The notes under the pieces were generated by a model. The model was given only the letters and a program-made list of their open reading frames with translations. It had not been told where the DNA came from and searched no databases. From an uncultured Flavobacteriales bacterium (lineage in GTDB: Bacteria > Bacteroidota > Bacteroidia > Flavobacteriales_D > Sanyastnellaceae): 42,481 bases of DNA. Both the position numbers and the translations under genes were made by a program. The stretch's first letter is position 1. Each line of letters starts with the position of its first letter. The stretch spans positions 1 to 42,481 of the forward strand of contig CAJQJX010000031.1 of NCBI GenBank assembly GCA_905478795.1, written 5' to 3'. This document shows, in pieces, positions 9,533 through 17,913 of this stretch.

Positions 9533-9573
9533 ACCTCAAAGATACAGCATGCCACACAATCCCCATGTGCTTA

Positions 9574-10005
9574 CTATGAATTAAGCAGGTCGCTCAATGT
9601 TCGGTGCTCCAAAATTGCCAACTGAGCATCGCGCACATCGGCCATCATCCGGTGCAGCCCGCAATCATCCTCAACGCAGTCATCACAACGCTCATAATAA
9701 TGTAAACTCACACACGCCAGTGGGGCAATGGGGCCATCCATAAGCCGCATCACCTTCGCCATTTTCACTTCATCTGACGGCATGCTCAAAGCATGACCAC
9801 CTTGCGGGCCCCGCCGACTTTTTACCACACCACCAGCGCGCAGCTCAACGAGAATCTGCTCCAAAAACTTCACGCTCATGGGGGACTGCGCGCAAATCTC
9901 CCGTGCGCTCATCCAAAGGGTCATGTCGTCTTTGACACCCTCAATTTGTCGTTTGGCCAAGACGGTCAACGCTCTAAATGCATACTGTGCCTTTTTCGTC
10001 AGCAT
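9574..10005 (-). CDS. Rrf2-family transcriptional regulator with Fe-S-type cysteines
   Basis: This is a DNA-binding regulator of 143 residues. I chose ATG 10005 because MLTKKAQYAFRAL is the standard Rrf2 start; the open frame extends to a GTG at 10038 but adds nothing family-like. The winged helix covers about residues 1-75, with recognition region SVKFLEQILVELRAGGVVKSRRG split over the wing. Cys98, Cys107, Cys110 and Cys115, followed by GLH, match the cysteine-rich loop that holds an Fe-S cluster in IscR-like members. Its position directly upstream of cysH suggests it controls sulfur assimilation and probably itself, as CymR and similar Rrf2 proteins do. That role is inferred from context and no operator was identified. 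Confidence 0.9.
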   Translation of the reverse strand: MLTKKAQYAFRALTVLAKRQIEGVKDDMTLWMSAREICAQSPMSVKFLEQILVELRAGGVVKSRRGPQGGHALSMPSDEVKMAKVMRLMDGPIAPLACVSLHYYERCDDCVEDDCGLHRMMADVRDAQLAILEHRTLSDLLNS

Positions 10006-10123
10006 GGGGGCAATTTCTCCCTTTCCACACCAACACACAAGGAATCAGTGTTTACTTCATCCAAAAGCACAAGGGATACAGTCAACACCATCAAATCCGC
10101 CAGCCCCCATCTCTAAAAGAGGC

Positions 10124-11146
10124 CTACTGGATAAACACCCGTTGCACCTTTCCCATAGTCTGCCCTTCTCTCGTAAGTGGCACAAGCAACACCACACCTC
10201 TTCCCCAGGAACTGGTATCCAATACTTTCTGTTCCCGTGTCACCGAAACACCGTGGTCAATGACTTTTCCATTCAGCCCCATCACCTTCCAATGACACCC
10301 GGGAGGAAGTGTCCAATACAAGGAAGCTCCGGACATCACCGGGTTGGGAAATGCGACATCAGCAACGTCTATGGCCGTTAACGGAACAGCGGCCAGGAGG
10401 TCGCTATACCAAGCCACGTCCGTTCCATTTAACAATTCTACTCCGGCGTTGTCTGTGACGATCAACTCCTCGTGCAAAAACAAAGGGAATGACTGGCCTT
10501 CTGCGAAATACACCACCTGATTCAAATACCAATCAGCCGTATCGCCATCGTAAGTCTCTGTATAAAACTGGCTGTAATTCACGCGCATGACCTCCTCATG
10601 CACTGTGCCGTCTGGCATCGTCAGTGAGCCCCAAGCATCATTTTCTGCCGTGACATCGCCCACCAAAGTGTAAGGCTGTCCGAACAACATCACTTCGGCT
10701 GAGAAGTCATCCGAACTGACGTCCCCATACTCCAAGGGAAAAGTCCACTGGGTCAAAGGGTCGGTAAATGGAATGGTAATGCTCGCGGCCGTATTGGCAT
10801 TGCCCATGATCGTAAACCCTCCGTTTACCAATGCGAAAAACGACAATTGATCCCCATTCTGTGCGGTCCAATACGCTCCGCTAAACAGCGGGGCGAAAGG
10901 TGAAGCACTGGCGGGTGCCACCTCAAAGTTTGAAAATACCGTGCCTTCCACATCACTGAAGTCCCAGCTCTGAGCATCACCACTGGGGGCACTCGGGGCG
11001 ATGTAACCCGCCACCTTGATTTGGGCGCTATAACCCAATTCTGGCAAAGGAGTCCACTCCACTGTGGGCTGCGCGTTGGTCAACTGAGGCACAAGAAGAA
11101 TGGCACCCAAAAGAGAAATCCCGGCCAAAGACAATCGATCTATCAT
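10124..11146 (-). CDS. Secreted protein with type IX secretion C-terminal sorting domain
   Basis: This is an exported protein of unknown function, 340 residues. I chose ATG 11146 because it gives a compact signal peptide (MIDRLSLAGISLLGAILL...TNA); the longer GTG start at 11161 adds five residues. The body is a beta-rich, acidic and aromatic domain with no catalytic motif I can recognise. The last 80 residues have the features of a T9SS type A sorting domain: VAFPNPVMSG, a central core with GLNGKVID, the D-T-S-x-W-G-R-G-V turn, and a terminal VQRVFIQ. This predicts export by Sec, passage through the type IX system and attachment at the surface or release. The gene follows the tRNA-Leu terminator, so it must have its own promoter, which I could not locate. 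Confidence 0.83.
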   Translation of the reverse strand: MIDRLSLAGISLLGAILLVPQLTNAQPTVEWTPLPELGYSAQIKVAGYIAPSAPSGDAQSWDFSDVEGTVFSNFEVAPASASPFAPLFSGAYWTAQNGDQLSFFALVNGGFTIMGNANTAASITIPFTDPLTQWTFPLEYGDVSSDDFSAEVMLFGQPYTLVGDVTAENDAWGSLTMPDGTVHEEVMRVNYSQFYTETYDGDTADWYLNQVVYFAEGQSFPLFLHEELIVTDNAGVELLNGTDVAWYSDLLAAVPLTAIDVADVAFPNPVMSGASLYWTLPPGCHWKVMGLNGKVIDHGVSVTREQKVLDTSSWGRGVVLLVPLTREGQTMGKVQRVFIQ

Positions 11147-11185
11147 GCACCAAAACTGCACCCCAATTCTCGAAAACCCTGAAAC

Positions 11186-11217
11186 AACAAAGCCCAGCTT
11201 TCACTGGGCTTTGTTTG
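11186..11217 (-). terminator. Intrinsic terminator after tRNA-Leu
   Basis: A perfect 12-bp inverted repeat (AACAAAGCCCAG at 11186-11197 and its complement at 11204-11215) has a 6-base loop and lies immediately 3' of the tRNA on the minus strand. The stem ends in T-rich sequence. It should end the tRNA transcript and separate it from the T9SS cargo gene. Confidence 0.8.
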
Positions 11218-11298
11218 TACCCGGAGTGGGAATCGAACCCACACTCCAAAGGAACGCGAGTTTGAGTCGCGCGCGTCTACCAATTCCGCCATCCGGGC
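11218..11298 (-). tRNA. tRNA-Leu (anticodon CAA, reads UUG)
   Basis: Read on the minus strand, the 7-bp acceptor stem GCCCGGA pairs with TCCGGGT. The D arm contains the GGTAGAC-type core. The anticodon stem CGCGA/TCGCG encloses the loop CTCAAAC, which gives anticodon CAA. There is a short class II variable arm (TCC-TTT-GGA). The T arm is GTGGG-TTCGATT-CCCAC. The discriminator base is A and CCA is not encoded. It sits 16 bases after the stop of the upstream sensor kinase. Confidence 0.95.
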
Positions 11299-11314
11299 AA
11301 GGAGGACGGCAAAT

Positions 11315-12868
11315 TTAGCCCACTTCTGCCGAAACCAAAGGCAAAGTCACACGGAACGTTGTGCCCGCCCCTTCTTCACTGCGCAAAACAACGATTTGAC
11401 CTCCATGATATTCGCGCACAATACGACGTACTAAACTGAGTCCTAGACCCCAACCTCTTGCCTTCGTGCTAAAACCTGGGTCAAAAACCTGGCGCTGAAC
11501 CCTGCGGCTCATTCCCCTTCCTGTGTCCTGAACATCTAAATATGCCACGCCAGACTCCGTGCCTAGCGTCATTTTTAGACTCCCTACCCCCTCCATTGCG
11601 TCAACGGCATTCTTGGTCAAATTCTCCAACACCCATCCAAACAAGGCAGGATTAAAGGCGGCCCAAACCACCCCCTCTGACGACACCACATCAAATTCAA
11701 CCGCCCGCGGCATGCGGCGTTCCAAGTAAGCCATCGTCTCCGAAACAAACGCCCACAGGTCACCCGACGACAACTCCGGCTCCGATCCAATCTTGGAAAA
11801 CCGGTCCGTCACCGTGCGCAAACGGTCCAAATCTTTGCCCAACTCCTGAAGTACGGACTCATCGACCCCCTCGCTGCGCAGCACCTCCACCCACGCCATC
11901 AGCGCAGACAGCGGCGTGCCGAGTTGATGCGCGGTTTCCTTGGCCATGCCCACCCAAACACGGTTTTGCTCCGACCTCCTAAACGCGCTAAACGTAGAGT
12001 AAGCCAGCAACAAGAAGCCGCCGATGATCAACAATTGAATCACTGGGAAAAACCGCAACTGCTTGAGCACAATAGACTCGTCGTACAAAATCCACCTTCG
12101 ACCAGCATCAGGCAGGTCCAATGCTATTGGAGGATTGACCGCCATCAGATTGGCGATCAAGCCCAGCGTGTCCGAGAGATCAACCTGATCAAACCGGTCT
12201 GCACGCAAGATTTTTGTCAAACTCGAATCCGCCAGCAGCACTGGAATTGAAGCAGAATTCAAGACCGTCTCAGAAATAAACGAGTGGATGATGTCATCCA
12301 TCACCGTTTGCAAATCACGAAAGCGATTGCTCTGGTCATAAAACAACGTCAGCCCCTGATCGAACTCAATGACAGAACCCCTGGCCGCCATCGCATCGCG
12401 CAATGAATCCAGCTGGCTCGCTGACCGCATCGATGGCGCCACATTGATGTCAGCCTGCAAAACACTGTCCTTATAAACCAACACGGGAATTGTGCGATTG
12501 GCCTGAATGAAGCGGGTAATAAACGTCAGGTCAATCGGGGCGCCAGGCTCGGCCTCCTGAATAATGCGATACGCCTCCCCCATGAGGTCCGCCTTATCTC
12601 GCTCCTCATTGCGCAGCGAGGCAAAAAGCTCCTCGGTGTATCCCACAAGCTGAGCGCGTTGCACGATGGCTTCAGACCAGAGCTCAACCTTCCGCTGCTC
12701 CTCCTGCCGAAGCGTGTGGGCAATGTGGCCACTGGACCACAAGGTCAGCGCCACAATCGCTGTTGCGCCCGCCAAGAGAAGTATTCTCGAATATTGCTTA
12801 TTTCTGATCCGCACTGTGGTAAGGCCTCGTAGGAAACGGAGAAAACCGTGGGCAAGGTATTCGGCCAC
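11315..12868 (-). CDS. Membrane sensor histidine kinase
   Basis: This is a two-component sensor kinase of about 517 residues. It has a TM segment at about 28-45, a periplasmic sensor region of about 230 residues with no family I recognise, and a second TM at about 277-293. No HAMP domain is evident between TM2 and the catalytic core. The H-box is ETAHQLGTPLSAL with phospho-acceptor His314. The ATPase domain has N-box NLTKNAVDAM, G1 DVQDTGRGMS, and the F/G2 region ending GWGLGLSLV. HQLGTP in place of HEIRNP is a recognised kinase variant. The 5'-most start is GTG 12868; GTG 12814 is also possible, placing the first TM near the N-terminus. No response regulator is adjacent, so the partner and signal are unknown. 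Confidence 0.88.
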   Translation of the reverse strand: MAEYLAHGFLRFLRGLTTVRIRNKQYSRILLLAGATAIVALTLWSSGHIAHTLRQEEQRKVELWSEAIVQRAQLVGYTEELFASLRNEERDKADLMGEAYRIIQEAEPGAPIDLTFITRFIQANRTIPVLVYKDSVLQADINVAPSMRSASQLDSLRDAMAARGSVIEFDQGLTLFYDQSNRFRDLQTVMDDIIHSFISETVLNSASIPVLLADSSLTKILRADRFDQVDLSDTLGLIANLMAVNPPIALDLPDAGRRWILYDESIVLKQLRFFPVIQLLIIGGFLLLAYSTFSAFRRSEQNRVWVGMAKETAHQLGTPLSALMAWVEVLRSEGVDESVLQELGKDLDRLRTVTDRFSKIGSEPELSSGDLWAFVSETMAYLERRMPRAVEFDVVSSEGVVWAAFNPALFGWVLENLTKNAVDAMEGVGSLKMTLGTESGVAYLDVQDTGRGMSRRVQRQVFDPGFSTKARGWGLGLSLVRRIVREYHGGQIVVLRSEEGAGTTFRVTLPLVSAEVG

Positions 12869-12915
12869 CCTTCAAACTGTGGCCACACGACATCAAAAAC
12901 TGAACCTTTTAAACA

Positions 12916-12944
12916 TGAAAACGTCGACCGCAGCCGACGTTTCA
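12916..12944. repeat. Inverted repeat between AsmA-like gene and sensor kinase
   Basis: AAACGTCG (12919-12926) and its exact complement (12935-12942) flank an 8-base loop. The stem extends by two more pairs if one A is bulged. It lies in the 203-base gap downstream of the AsmA-like gene and upstream of the kinase on the minus strand. It could be a terminator for the former (the minus-strand 3' flank is TGTTTAAAAGG, with no clean T run) or an operator or leader hairpin for the latter. I see nothing else in this gap. Confidence 0.4.
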
Positions 12945-13071
12945 ATGACCATTCAGTAAAGACAGGGTCAAATTTGGTTAAGCCCTCCTCATCAATTTCA
13001 CTTGGTGTAAGAGGACAGCTAAGATAGGAAATATTAACGTTCGACCAATAACAACTTTGGTTCGTCTCGTT

Positions 13072-15693
13072 TTAAGGTGAAAAATCGTCGTCGTCGTCCT
13101 CAACATCCACTGCCGGCGGGACCTTTAGCGTCTTGTCCACCTGCACCGAATCCGAAACAGGATGTTCAGTTTGTGTTTCAGGGGCATTCTGCTCCATATC
13201 CTCTCCCAAAATCAACCCCCTCAATCGACCCAAAGCTGACCTTCTCTCTCCTTGCCTATGGGTTTTATGAGCAGCGCGATCATATCCAAATTCGGGGGCT
13301 TCCAAGGTTCCCCCTATGGCCAAGAAAAAACGATGGCCCAGGCCGTCGTCTGCCGTTGTGCCGAATTCTTCTTCATCGGACTTCAAATCGCGCAAAGCAA
13401 AATCCAAGGTGTAGTCCATCCCGCCCGAAAGCCTCTGCCATCCTGCAATGCCGACATCCATAGCGTCCGACATCACCTCGGTCGGGTCTAGTGTGAACAC
13501 CCCCCTCTTTAGGGATACACGGGCTTCTAATGGTTTGAAGCGGACCCGCTTCAACCGCTTGCTCAAGTCCTCCGCGTCGGAAATAAAACGGTACTTACCC
13601 TCTTCTTTGAGCGTTTCTGGAATGCGTTGTAACAGTTCAAAGTCAAGCAATTCACCTTCCTCGATCCTCACACCCAAATCCGTCTCCCAAGCCAAATTGA
13701 CCGCCTTCTGAAAATGGTGCTTCAGCATGCCATCTGCCCAGACCCTACCGCGAACATGTGATGGCAACAGCGTGCTTTGTCCAAGTCCTTGGGTCCCCTC
13801 CAAAAAAGAGGAAAAATCTGCATCGACGACCCTTCCTTCTAACGCCAAGGTCTGCTGGTCCCAAATGCCCCCTAAGTCAATGAGGCCATCAAAAGCCTGG
13901 GCGCTTAAACTGTTCAGCACCCCTTCTTGACGGCCCACATTAAAAGTGCCTTGTGCACCAACAGAACGGGCGCTCAATAGCCCCCATGTTATCTGATCGA
14001 CCTCCAAAGACCAATCGACATTGGGGCCATTTCCATTCGATTGGTCCGAACCTGACGGCATATCCGACACCGCAGCGAGGAGTTCAGTGAGGTCGCAAGA
14101 AGAGGCCTGGGCTGCCACCTGAATGACATCAACACCTGACGGCTGACTGACGTTGACATCGCCTGCGACGCCCCACCCCCTGATTTGGCCTAAGTACAAT
14201 TCCCATTCTTTTGGAGTGGCCATCACCCGAGCCTCTCCCACATTCAAGGGGGGAGCAGCCCCCGCTTGATCAGCCTGAAAAACCAACCCCACATCCGTTA
14301 TTGTGGCTTCAAATGTTCCTTGGCTCCATGACCAAGGCTGTTGCTGACTTCGCGAAGCTGCTATGTTTCCCTCAGCACGCAACACTCCTCCCGGCTTCAA
14401 TTTCCAGCCGTCCGGCAGCGCAGCTTCTTCACCTAGCCATGACATCACTCCCTCTGGGCGGGCGACCATTTCTCCGCGGATCACCAAGTCATCGACACCG
14501 TTACCAGAAGACCAGCTACCTGAACAACGGAATTCGCCGTCTGCCGCTTGGCCGATAACCTCATCAAATACCAGGCTCCACGTATTCTTTTGAGAACAGG
14601 CCACCAACTCACCCCCATTCAGTTTTGCCGGCAATCCCTTCCACCCTACCACTAAAGATTGTGGAGCAATACGAACCGCCCAATCCTCGGTCCAATCACT
14701 GTCGGTCGGTCCAGCCCATCCACCGGGAAGCCGCCCTGAACCAACCAACACCTCAACATCTGCAGCTCCAGAAACCTCCGGCAAATCCTGCACCTCTTGG
14801 ATCAGCCCTGGCGGCACCAAAGACAACAACGTTGCCCCTTGCGCACCCTGGCACAGCAGCGCCAGTGAGAAACCATCATCACTGCCCAGAACAGCCTTAA
14901 AATCCAACGACCCCTGTTCCGTCCGCGCCTGAGCATCCGATAGGGACACCGCAACATCCGCCCCTTCCAAAGTCATGTTGACAGCAGCTTCCAGGTTCAC
15001 GACATCCAACCAGGTTTCTCCTCCAGCGAGAAGTTCCGAATCGCCCAACACAACCGGCCCTTGCAATATCCAGTCCTGATCATTGCCCTCCGTCAAATCC
15101 AGCGATATCGAACGGCACAGCGCCGACCACAATACCGGGTCATCATGGCCCTCAGACCACCATTCGCCATCCAATTGTACCCCATTGAGCGCAAGGGAAC
15201 CGACCGTCCAATCCACCCCCTCGGCATCATCTCCCAATTTCCAAAACTGCCAATTCTCCCGCCCATCAGGGTACCGCTTTACATTGATCCTGCCCCCCTT
15301 TGCCTCCACCTCCGCCAACTCAAGCCGACCAAAAAGCAAAGGCTGCCAAGCAAACACCACACCGAGTGTCTTCAATTCCACAAAGGCCTTGCCCTCTTCC
15401 ACGGCGTCCTCGATCCAAACATTGCCCAAGACGACCTCGACATTGGGCCAACTGTCCCATACCGTCAGGGCCACAGAACCAACCTGAACATCCGTAAGCA
15501 AGTGCGGCTGAATCGCCTCCAAAACACGCTCTTCCAAGCCGCGGGCCTGATACCAAATCACCGCCGTCAGCGCCAACACCATCGCAACACCCAAAGACAG
15601 TACAACACGCCAGCGCGTGCCGAATCCCCTCCCTTTGGAGCGGCCCTTGTCATGCTCAGGAGGAGCGTTCTGATGTTCGTTTACTGAACCCAA
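13072..15693 (-). CDS. AsmA-family inner-membrane protein
   Basis: This is a large envelope protein of 873 residues. It has a basic cytoplasmic N-terminus (about 25 residues), one TM helix (about residues 28-47) and a long periplasmic part. The segment after the TM (LEERVLEAIQPHLLTDVQVGSV) and the NVKRYPDGRENW motif are typical of AsmA-like proteins, which belong to the repeating-beta-groove superfamily linked to lipid transport between membranes. A C-terminal AsmA-like region (about 600-790) has repeated GxxxLxxGxF-type strands. It ends in an acidic tail with a run of six Asp. The start is probably TTG 15693, because no ATG or GTG lies near the basic N-terminus in this frame; the first in-frame ATG is inside the TM helix. 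It is divergent from the SOD gene. A lipid-transport role is inferred from the family. Confidence 0.78.
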   Translation of the reverse strand: MGSVNEHQNAPPEHDKGRSKGRGFGTRWRVVLSLGVAMVLALTAVIWYQARGLEERVLEAIQPHLLTDVQVGSVALTVWDSWPNVEVVLGNVWIEDAVEEGKAFVELKTLGVVFAWQPLLFGRLELAEVEAKGGRINVKRYPDGRENWQFWKLGDDAEGVDWTVGSLALNGVQLDGEWWSEGHDDPVLWSALCRSISLDLTEGNDQDWILQGPVVLGDSELLAGGETWLDVVNLEAAVNMTLEGADVAVSLSDAQARTEQGSLDFKAVLGSDDGFSLALLCQGAQGATLLSLVPPGLIQEVQDLPEVSGAADVEVLVGSGRLPGGWAGPTDSDWTEDWAVRIAPQSLVVGWKGLPAKLNGGELVACSQKNTWSLVFDEVIGQAADGEFRCSGSWSSGNGVDDLVIRGEMVARPEGVMSWLGEEAALPDGWKLKPGGVLRAEGNIAASRSQQQPWSWSQGTFEATITDVGLVFQADQAGAAPPLNVGEARVMATPKEWELYLGQIRGWGVAGDVNVSQPSGVDVIQVAAQASSCDLTELLAAVSDMPSGSDQSNGNGPNVDWSLEVDQITWGLLSARSVGAQGTFNVGRQEGVLNSLSAQAFDGLIDLGGIWDQQTLALEGRVVDADFSSFLEGTQGLGQSTLLPSHVRGRVWADGMLKHHFQKAVNLAWETDLGVRIEEGELLDFELLQRIPETLKEEGKYRFISDAEDLSKRLKRVRFKPLEARVSLKRGVFTLDPTEVMSDAMDVGIAGWQRLSGGMDYTLDFALRDLKSDEEEFGTTADDGLGHRFFLAIGGTLEAPEFGYDRAAHKTHRQGERRSALGRLRGLILGEDMEQNAPETQTEHPVSDSVQVDKTLKVPPAVDVEDDDDDFSP

Positions 15694-15747
15694 TCAAAAT
15701 GTGATTTCAACCCGATGAAATTAGGTGCCTGATTCACGGTCCACAGG

Positions 15748-15768
15748 CCAACGTTGAACCAACGTGAA
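15748..15768. promoter_or_regulatory. Tandem repeat/palindrome upstream of SOD gene (candidate operator)
   Basis: CCAACGTTGAA (15748-15758) is followed directly by CCAACGTGAA (15759-15768), and the first copy contains the perfect palindrome CAACGTTG. It lies 58 bases before the SOD start, in the region shared with the divergent AsmA-like gene. The site is short, so it may be chance. No matching promoter box was found nearby. Confidence 0.25.
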
Positions 15769-15825
15769 CAGCAGGGGTTTCATTATGACACGGGTGACCC
15801 AATTTGTCCCCTCAAAGCCAACACC

Positions 15826-16575
15826 ATGGACAAACGCACCTTTCTCAAGGTTGGAAGCATCGCCGGAGTCGGTGTGATCGCCACCCCGCTCGTTTCCACG
15901 CTCCTCGGTTGCGGAAGGGCTCCCGGTCCCACTGAGTCATCTGCCGATAACAGCACATCGGGATTCACCCTGCCCGAGCTCGGTTTTGCCTTTGATGCCC
16001 TCGAACCTGCCGTAGACCAGGAGACCATGCGCATCCACCACGGCAAGCACCACGCCGGTTACGTGCGCAAACTCAATGCCGCATTGACCAACCACCCCCT
16101 TTCGGGTCAGTCATTAGAAGCTGTTCTGGCCGCGTTGACCGCATCCGACACCGGACTGCGCAATAACGGAGGAGGACACTTCAACCACGCCCTCTTCTGG
16201 AAGGTGCTCTCCCCTGCCGAGGCCCACAATGACAAAGCCGACCTGCTTGCCGAACGCATACAAACATCGTTTGGAGGCCACGAAGCCATGCTAGAGGCCC
16301 TCACCAAAGCTGCTGGAACCCGGTTTGGGTCAGGATGGGCTTGGCTCGTTCAAGATGCCAACGAGCCAGACAGGCTTTTTGTCGCCTCCACTCCCAATCA
16401 GGACAACCCGCTCATGACGGGCATTGTCGAAAGTGACGTCCAAGGCCGGCCCATTCTGGGCATCGATGTTTGGGAACACGCCTACTATTTAAACTACCAA
16501 AACAGGCGCACAGACTATGTCACTGCAGTTCTAAGCCGCATCAATTGGAAGGCAGTGGCTGGACTTATGGCCTGA
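15826..16575 (+). CDS. sodA: Exported lipoprotein superoxide dismutase, Mn-type residues
   Basis: This enzyme dismutates superoxide. It has 249 residues from ATG 15826, chosen because MDKRTFLKVGSIAGVG starts an export signal; the open frame runs 24 codons further upstream without family similarity. The leader has a Lys-Arg Tat-like motif (KRTFLK) and a lipobox STLLGC with Cys29, so it is predicted to be a membrane-anchored extracytoplasmic protein. Metal ligands are His71, His121, Asp214 and His218 (IHHGKHH, HFNHALFW, DVWEHAYYL). Gly116/Gly117 before the second ligand motif and Gln192 in NQDNPLM match Mn enzymes rather than Fe enzymes, which carry Gln in the earlier position. Cambialistic activity is possible. 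Its 3' end overlaps the convergent lipoprotein gene by 11 bases. Confidence 0.92.
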   Translation: MDKRTFLKVGSIAGVGVIATPLVSTLLGCGRAPGPTESSADNSTSGFTLPELGFAFDALEPAVDQETMRIHHGKHHAGYVRKLNAALTNHPLSGQSLEAVLAALTASDTGLRNNGGGHFNHALFWKVLSPAEAHNDKADLLAERIQTSFGGHEAMLEALTKAAGTRFGSGWAWLVQDANEPDRLFVASTPNQDNPLMTGIVESDVQGRPILGIDVWEHAYYLNYQNRRTDYVTAVLSRINWKAVAGLMA

Positions 16576-17116
16576 CCTCCCCGCCTTTGGGCAAGGGGGC
16601 GCCGTCCTCATCTTCCGAGTAAAGGCGCTCTTTCAGTATCGTCTTAAAGCCTTTCGCAGAAGGGCTCAACAAGCTGTATGCATATCCTGGAGTACCCTCG
16701 GAACGCAGGGGTTCTGGAGCTGTTTCCAACAAGGTGGCCATGCGCCTGAGGAACGTCTCTTCATCATCAAAATAACCCAAGAACATGCTGTCCTTGGTCG
16801 TCCGAATGGGGATCACTTCCCAATGGCCCGTCTCAACCACAGGCTTGTTGAGGATGATGTGTCCCGCCATCCGGCGCAGCAGGAAGTCTTCACCATTGAC
16901 CAAGACCTCATCGCCCATCAACAAGGTGTCCTTCTTCATCTCCCAACGGTCACCACTGTCGCCATCATAGATCACCCCACGCATCGCCTTGGGAATGTTC
17001 GGTAGGTTCAAACGTCCGGGGGGCATAGGCTCTGAAAACTGAACTTTGGGATTACAAGAGGTCAAGGCCACTGCAACAGTCAAGAATATCCAAAGGGTAC
17101 GTGGCATAGCAGACAT
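16565..17116 (-). CDS. Small lipoprotein of unknown function
   Basis: I do not recognise the family. The frame is open upstream to 17224, but ATG 17116 (or 17107) gives a clear lipoprotein leader, MPRTLWIFLTVAVALTSC, with the lipobox Cys near residue 21. The mature part is about 160 residues and hydrophilic, with a Pro-rich start (MPPGRLNLPNIP) and a beta-rich core; it contains no obvious catalytic residues. The 17116 start overlaps the uppP stop by one base (TGATG), which suggests translational coupling and membership in the uppP operon. This places it last in the envelope cluster, where other Bacteroidota often have truB and queA. It is probably an envelope protein, with no specific function assignable. 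Confidence 0.72.
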   Translation of the reverse strand: MSAMPRTLWIFLTVAVALTSCNPKVQFSEPMPPGRLNLPNIPKAMRGVIYDGDSGDRWEMKKDTLLMGDEVLVNGEDFLLRRMAGHIILNKPVVETGHWEVIPIRTTKDSMFLGYFDDEETFLRRMATLLETAPEPLRSEGTPGYAYSLLSPSAKGFKTILKERLYSEDEDGAPLPKGGEVRP

Positions 17117-17913
17117 CAAATACATGAAAGGCCCAAAGCTATGGCCCCAATCAGTGCGCAATAAATAGCGAAGCCTAGGAACCCATTGCGCTTGACCAGG
17201 TTGATCATGGTTTGGCAGGCCCACAGGCCACTGAAAAAGGCGGCCAGGGCCGCAGCGAAAAGCGCCGTGGCCGATACAGACGACAGCAAGGCCGGCTCGC
17301 GGATCAAGTCCACCACTTCCAATGCCGTTGCGCCCAAAATCGGCGGGAGCACCATCAAAAAACTAAACCGCGCTGCTTCACTGCGGTCAATTCCAATAAG
17401 GAGTGCCGCAGAAATGGTCGCGCCACTTCGGCTGATTCCAGGCAATACAGCCACTGCCTGAGCACAGCCAATCAAGAACACCGACAACCATCCTAAACGG
17501 CCTCCGCGCCGACCGCTACGGTGGGCCCAGAAAAGCAAACCGCCTGTCACCATCAACGCCGCGCCCACAGCTTCTATATGACCATCAAGGCGCGCCTCCA
17601 GGTCGTCCATAAACCCTACGTAAACCACCGCCAGAGGCACCATCGACAGCAAGACATAAGCAGCGAAAGTCCGCGCTTCTGTACCCTCGACGGAGGCACC
17701 CGGCAAATCCATCACCAGCCTTAAAATGTCTTTCCTGAACACAACAATCGTGCTGAGTGCAGTCGCGCCATGCACCACAACACTAAATGCAAGGCCCGCA
17801 TCCTGAATGCCAAGAATAGCTTTGCCCAATTCCAAGTGTCCAGAACTGCTTACCGGTAAAAATTCGGTTAAGCCTTGGACCACTCCCAACAGGATGGCCT
17901 CCCAAATTTCCAT
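17116..17913 (-). CDS. uppP: Undecaprenyl-diphosphatase
   Basis: This integral membrane phosphatase recycles undecaprenyl pyrophosphate to the monophosphate carrier used for peptidoglycan and surface polysaccharide synthesis. It has 265 residues and about eight TM helices. The two active-site signatures are present: GLTEFLPVSSSGHL near residues 14-27, and GISRSGATIS near residues 159-168, with the catalytic Glu, Ser and Arg residues in place. ATG 17913 shares one base with the DUF3098 stop (TAATG) and the gene's own stop overlaps the next start (TGATG), so translation is probably coupled along ftsX, DUF3098, uppP and the lipoprotein. This order is common in Bacteroidota. Confidence 0.96.
   Translation of the reverse strand: MEIWEAILLGVVQGLTEFLPVSSSGHLELGKAILGIQDAGLAFSVVVHGATALSTIVVFRKDILRLVMDLPGASVEGTEARTFAAYVLLSMVPLAVVYVGFMDDLEARLDGHIEAVGAALMVTGGLLFWAHRSGRRGGRLGWLSVFLIGCAQAVAVLPGISRSGATISAALLIGIDRSEAARFSFLMVLPPILGATALEVVDLIREPALLSSVSATALFAAALAAFFSGLWACQTMINLVKRNGFLGFAIYCALIGAIALGLSCI

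Noticed and set aside
9537-9544. TATCTTTG on the minus strand just before cysH
   Set aside because: It matches the -7 box, but there is no TTG at the right distance and the transcript would start at the start codon; cysH is more simply read with the Rrf2 gene.
11218-11298. tRNA-Leu as an integration site for a mobile element
   Set aside because: No integrase, no repeated 3' end of the tRNA, and both neighbours look like ordinary chromosomal genes.
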